This document shows positions 5,435-5,447 of a stretch of 5,447 nt of DNA, one piece after another. The stretch lies in assembly GCA_007128275.1 (NCBI GenBank), contig SKXR01000053.1, positions 1 to 5,447 on the forward strand. The letters are read 5' to 3'. Numbering within the stretch: the first letter of the stretch is position 1; every line of letters begins with the position of its first letter. The position numbers and the translations under genes were made by a program. This stretch comes from Kiritimatiellia bacterium. Lineage in GTDB: Bacteria > Verrucomicrobiota > Kiritimatiellia > SLAD01. A model generated the notes under the pieces. It did no database searches, was not told where the DNA came from, and saw nothing but the letters and a program-made list of their open reading frames with translations.

Positions 5435-5447
5435 CGGTCTCGCGTAG
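5435..5447 (-). repeat. REP copy cut off by the window end
   Basis: The last 13 bases equal the first 13 of the copies at 4752 and 4802, at the expected 50-bp period. The remaining 12 bases lie outside the window. Confidence 0.75.

Larger units (their letters stand above)
4752..5447. mobile_element. REPtron-like unit: RAYT gene bracketed by REP arrays (right end beyond window)
   Basis: Three REPs lie left of the transposase gene and at least one full and one cut-off REP lie right of it. The first 63 bases of the left array (4752-4814) and the right array (5385-5447) align with three mismatches at an offset of 633 bp. RAYTs are known to be found with the REPs they act on, so the enzyme at 4894-5379 is the natural partner of these repeats. 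No terminal inverted repeats or target duplications of a classical insertion sequence were seen. Confidence 0.6.

Overview
The window reads as bacterial DNA of fairly high GC. It holds two large, same-strand genes for multi-pass membrane proteins of the GT-C glycosyltransferase type, followed by a small HUH transposase of the REP-associated (RAYT) class. Short palindromic REP repeats fill all three intergenic gaps. Modular GT-C proteins, RAYT-type Y1 transposases and abundant GGAG-type repeats together suggest the Planctomycetes-Verrucomicrobia-Kiritimatiellota side of the tree. That placement is an inference from sequence style, with moderate to low confidence.

Layout: 1-2259 is the 3' part of a PMT/ArnT-like gene with a long C-terminal extension of duplicated and beta-rich domains. 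2260-2466 is an array of four 25-bp REPs plus one REP of a second family. 2456-4747 (or 2540-4747) is a second membrane gene resembling the PTPS-related/YfhO group. 4752-4870 is a second array of three REPs. 4894-5379 is an intact RAYT. 5385-5447 starts a third array that closely copies the first 63 bases of the second one. The RAYT with its flanking REPs is a REPtron-like unit set behind a glycosyltransferase cluster. The two GT-C proteins probably act on lipid-linked sugars at the membrane, but no substrate can be read from the sequence.

The repeats are the most interesting part. Each full copy is GGAG followed by a small hairpin with two tandem G.A mismatches. The stem shows compensatory changes between copies, and a second repeat family with a different sequence has the same mismatch layout. 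When a REP lies in the + orientation with loop TAT it also contains GGAGG, 8 nt and ATG, which is a complete ribosome binding site and start codon. One such copy is in frame with the second membrane gene. Another opens a 9-codon ORF that ends 4 nt before the RAYT start, which otherwise has no Shine-Dalgarno sequence. The REPs may therefore act as portable translation-initiation modules, one of them in a position to control the transposase. This is a hypothesis from the sequence and is untested.

No rRNA, tRNA, CRISPR array or convincing intrinsic terminator was seen. No gene-free stretch exceeds 300 bases.
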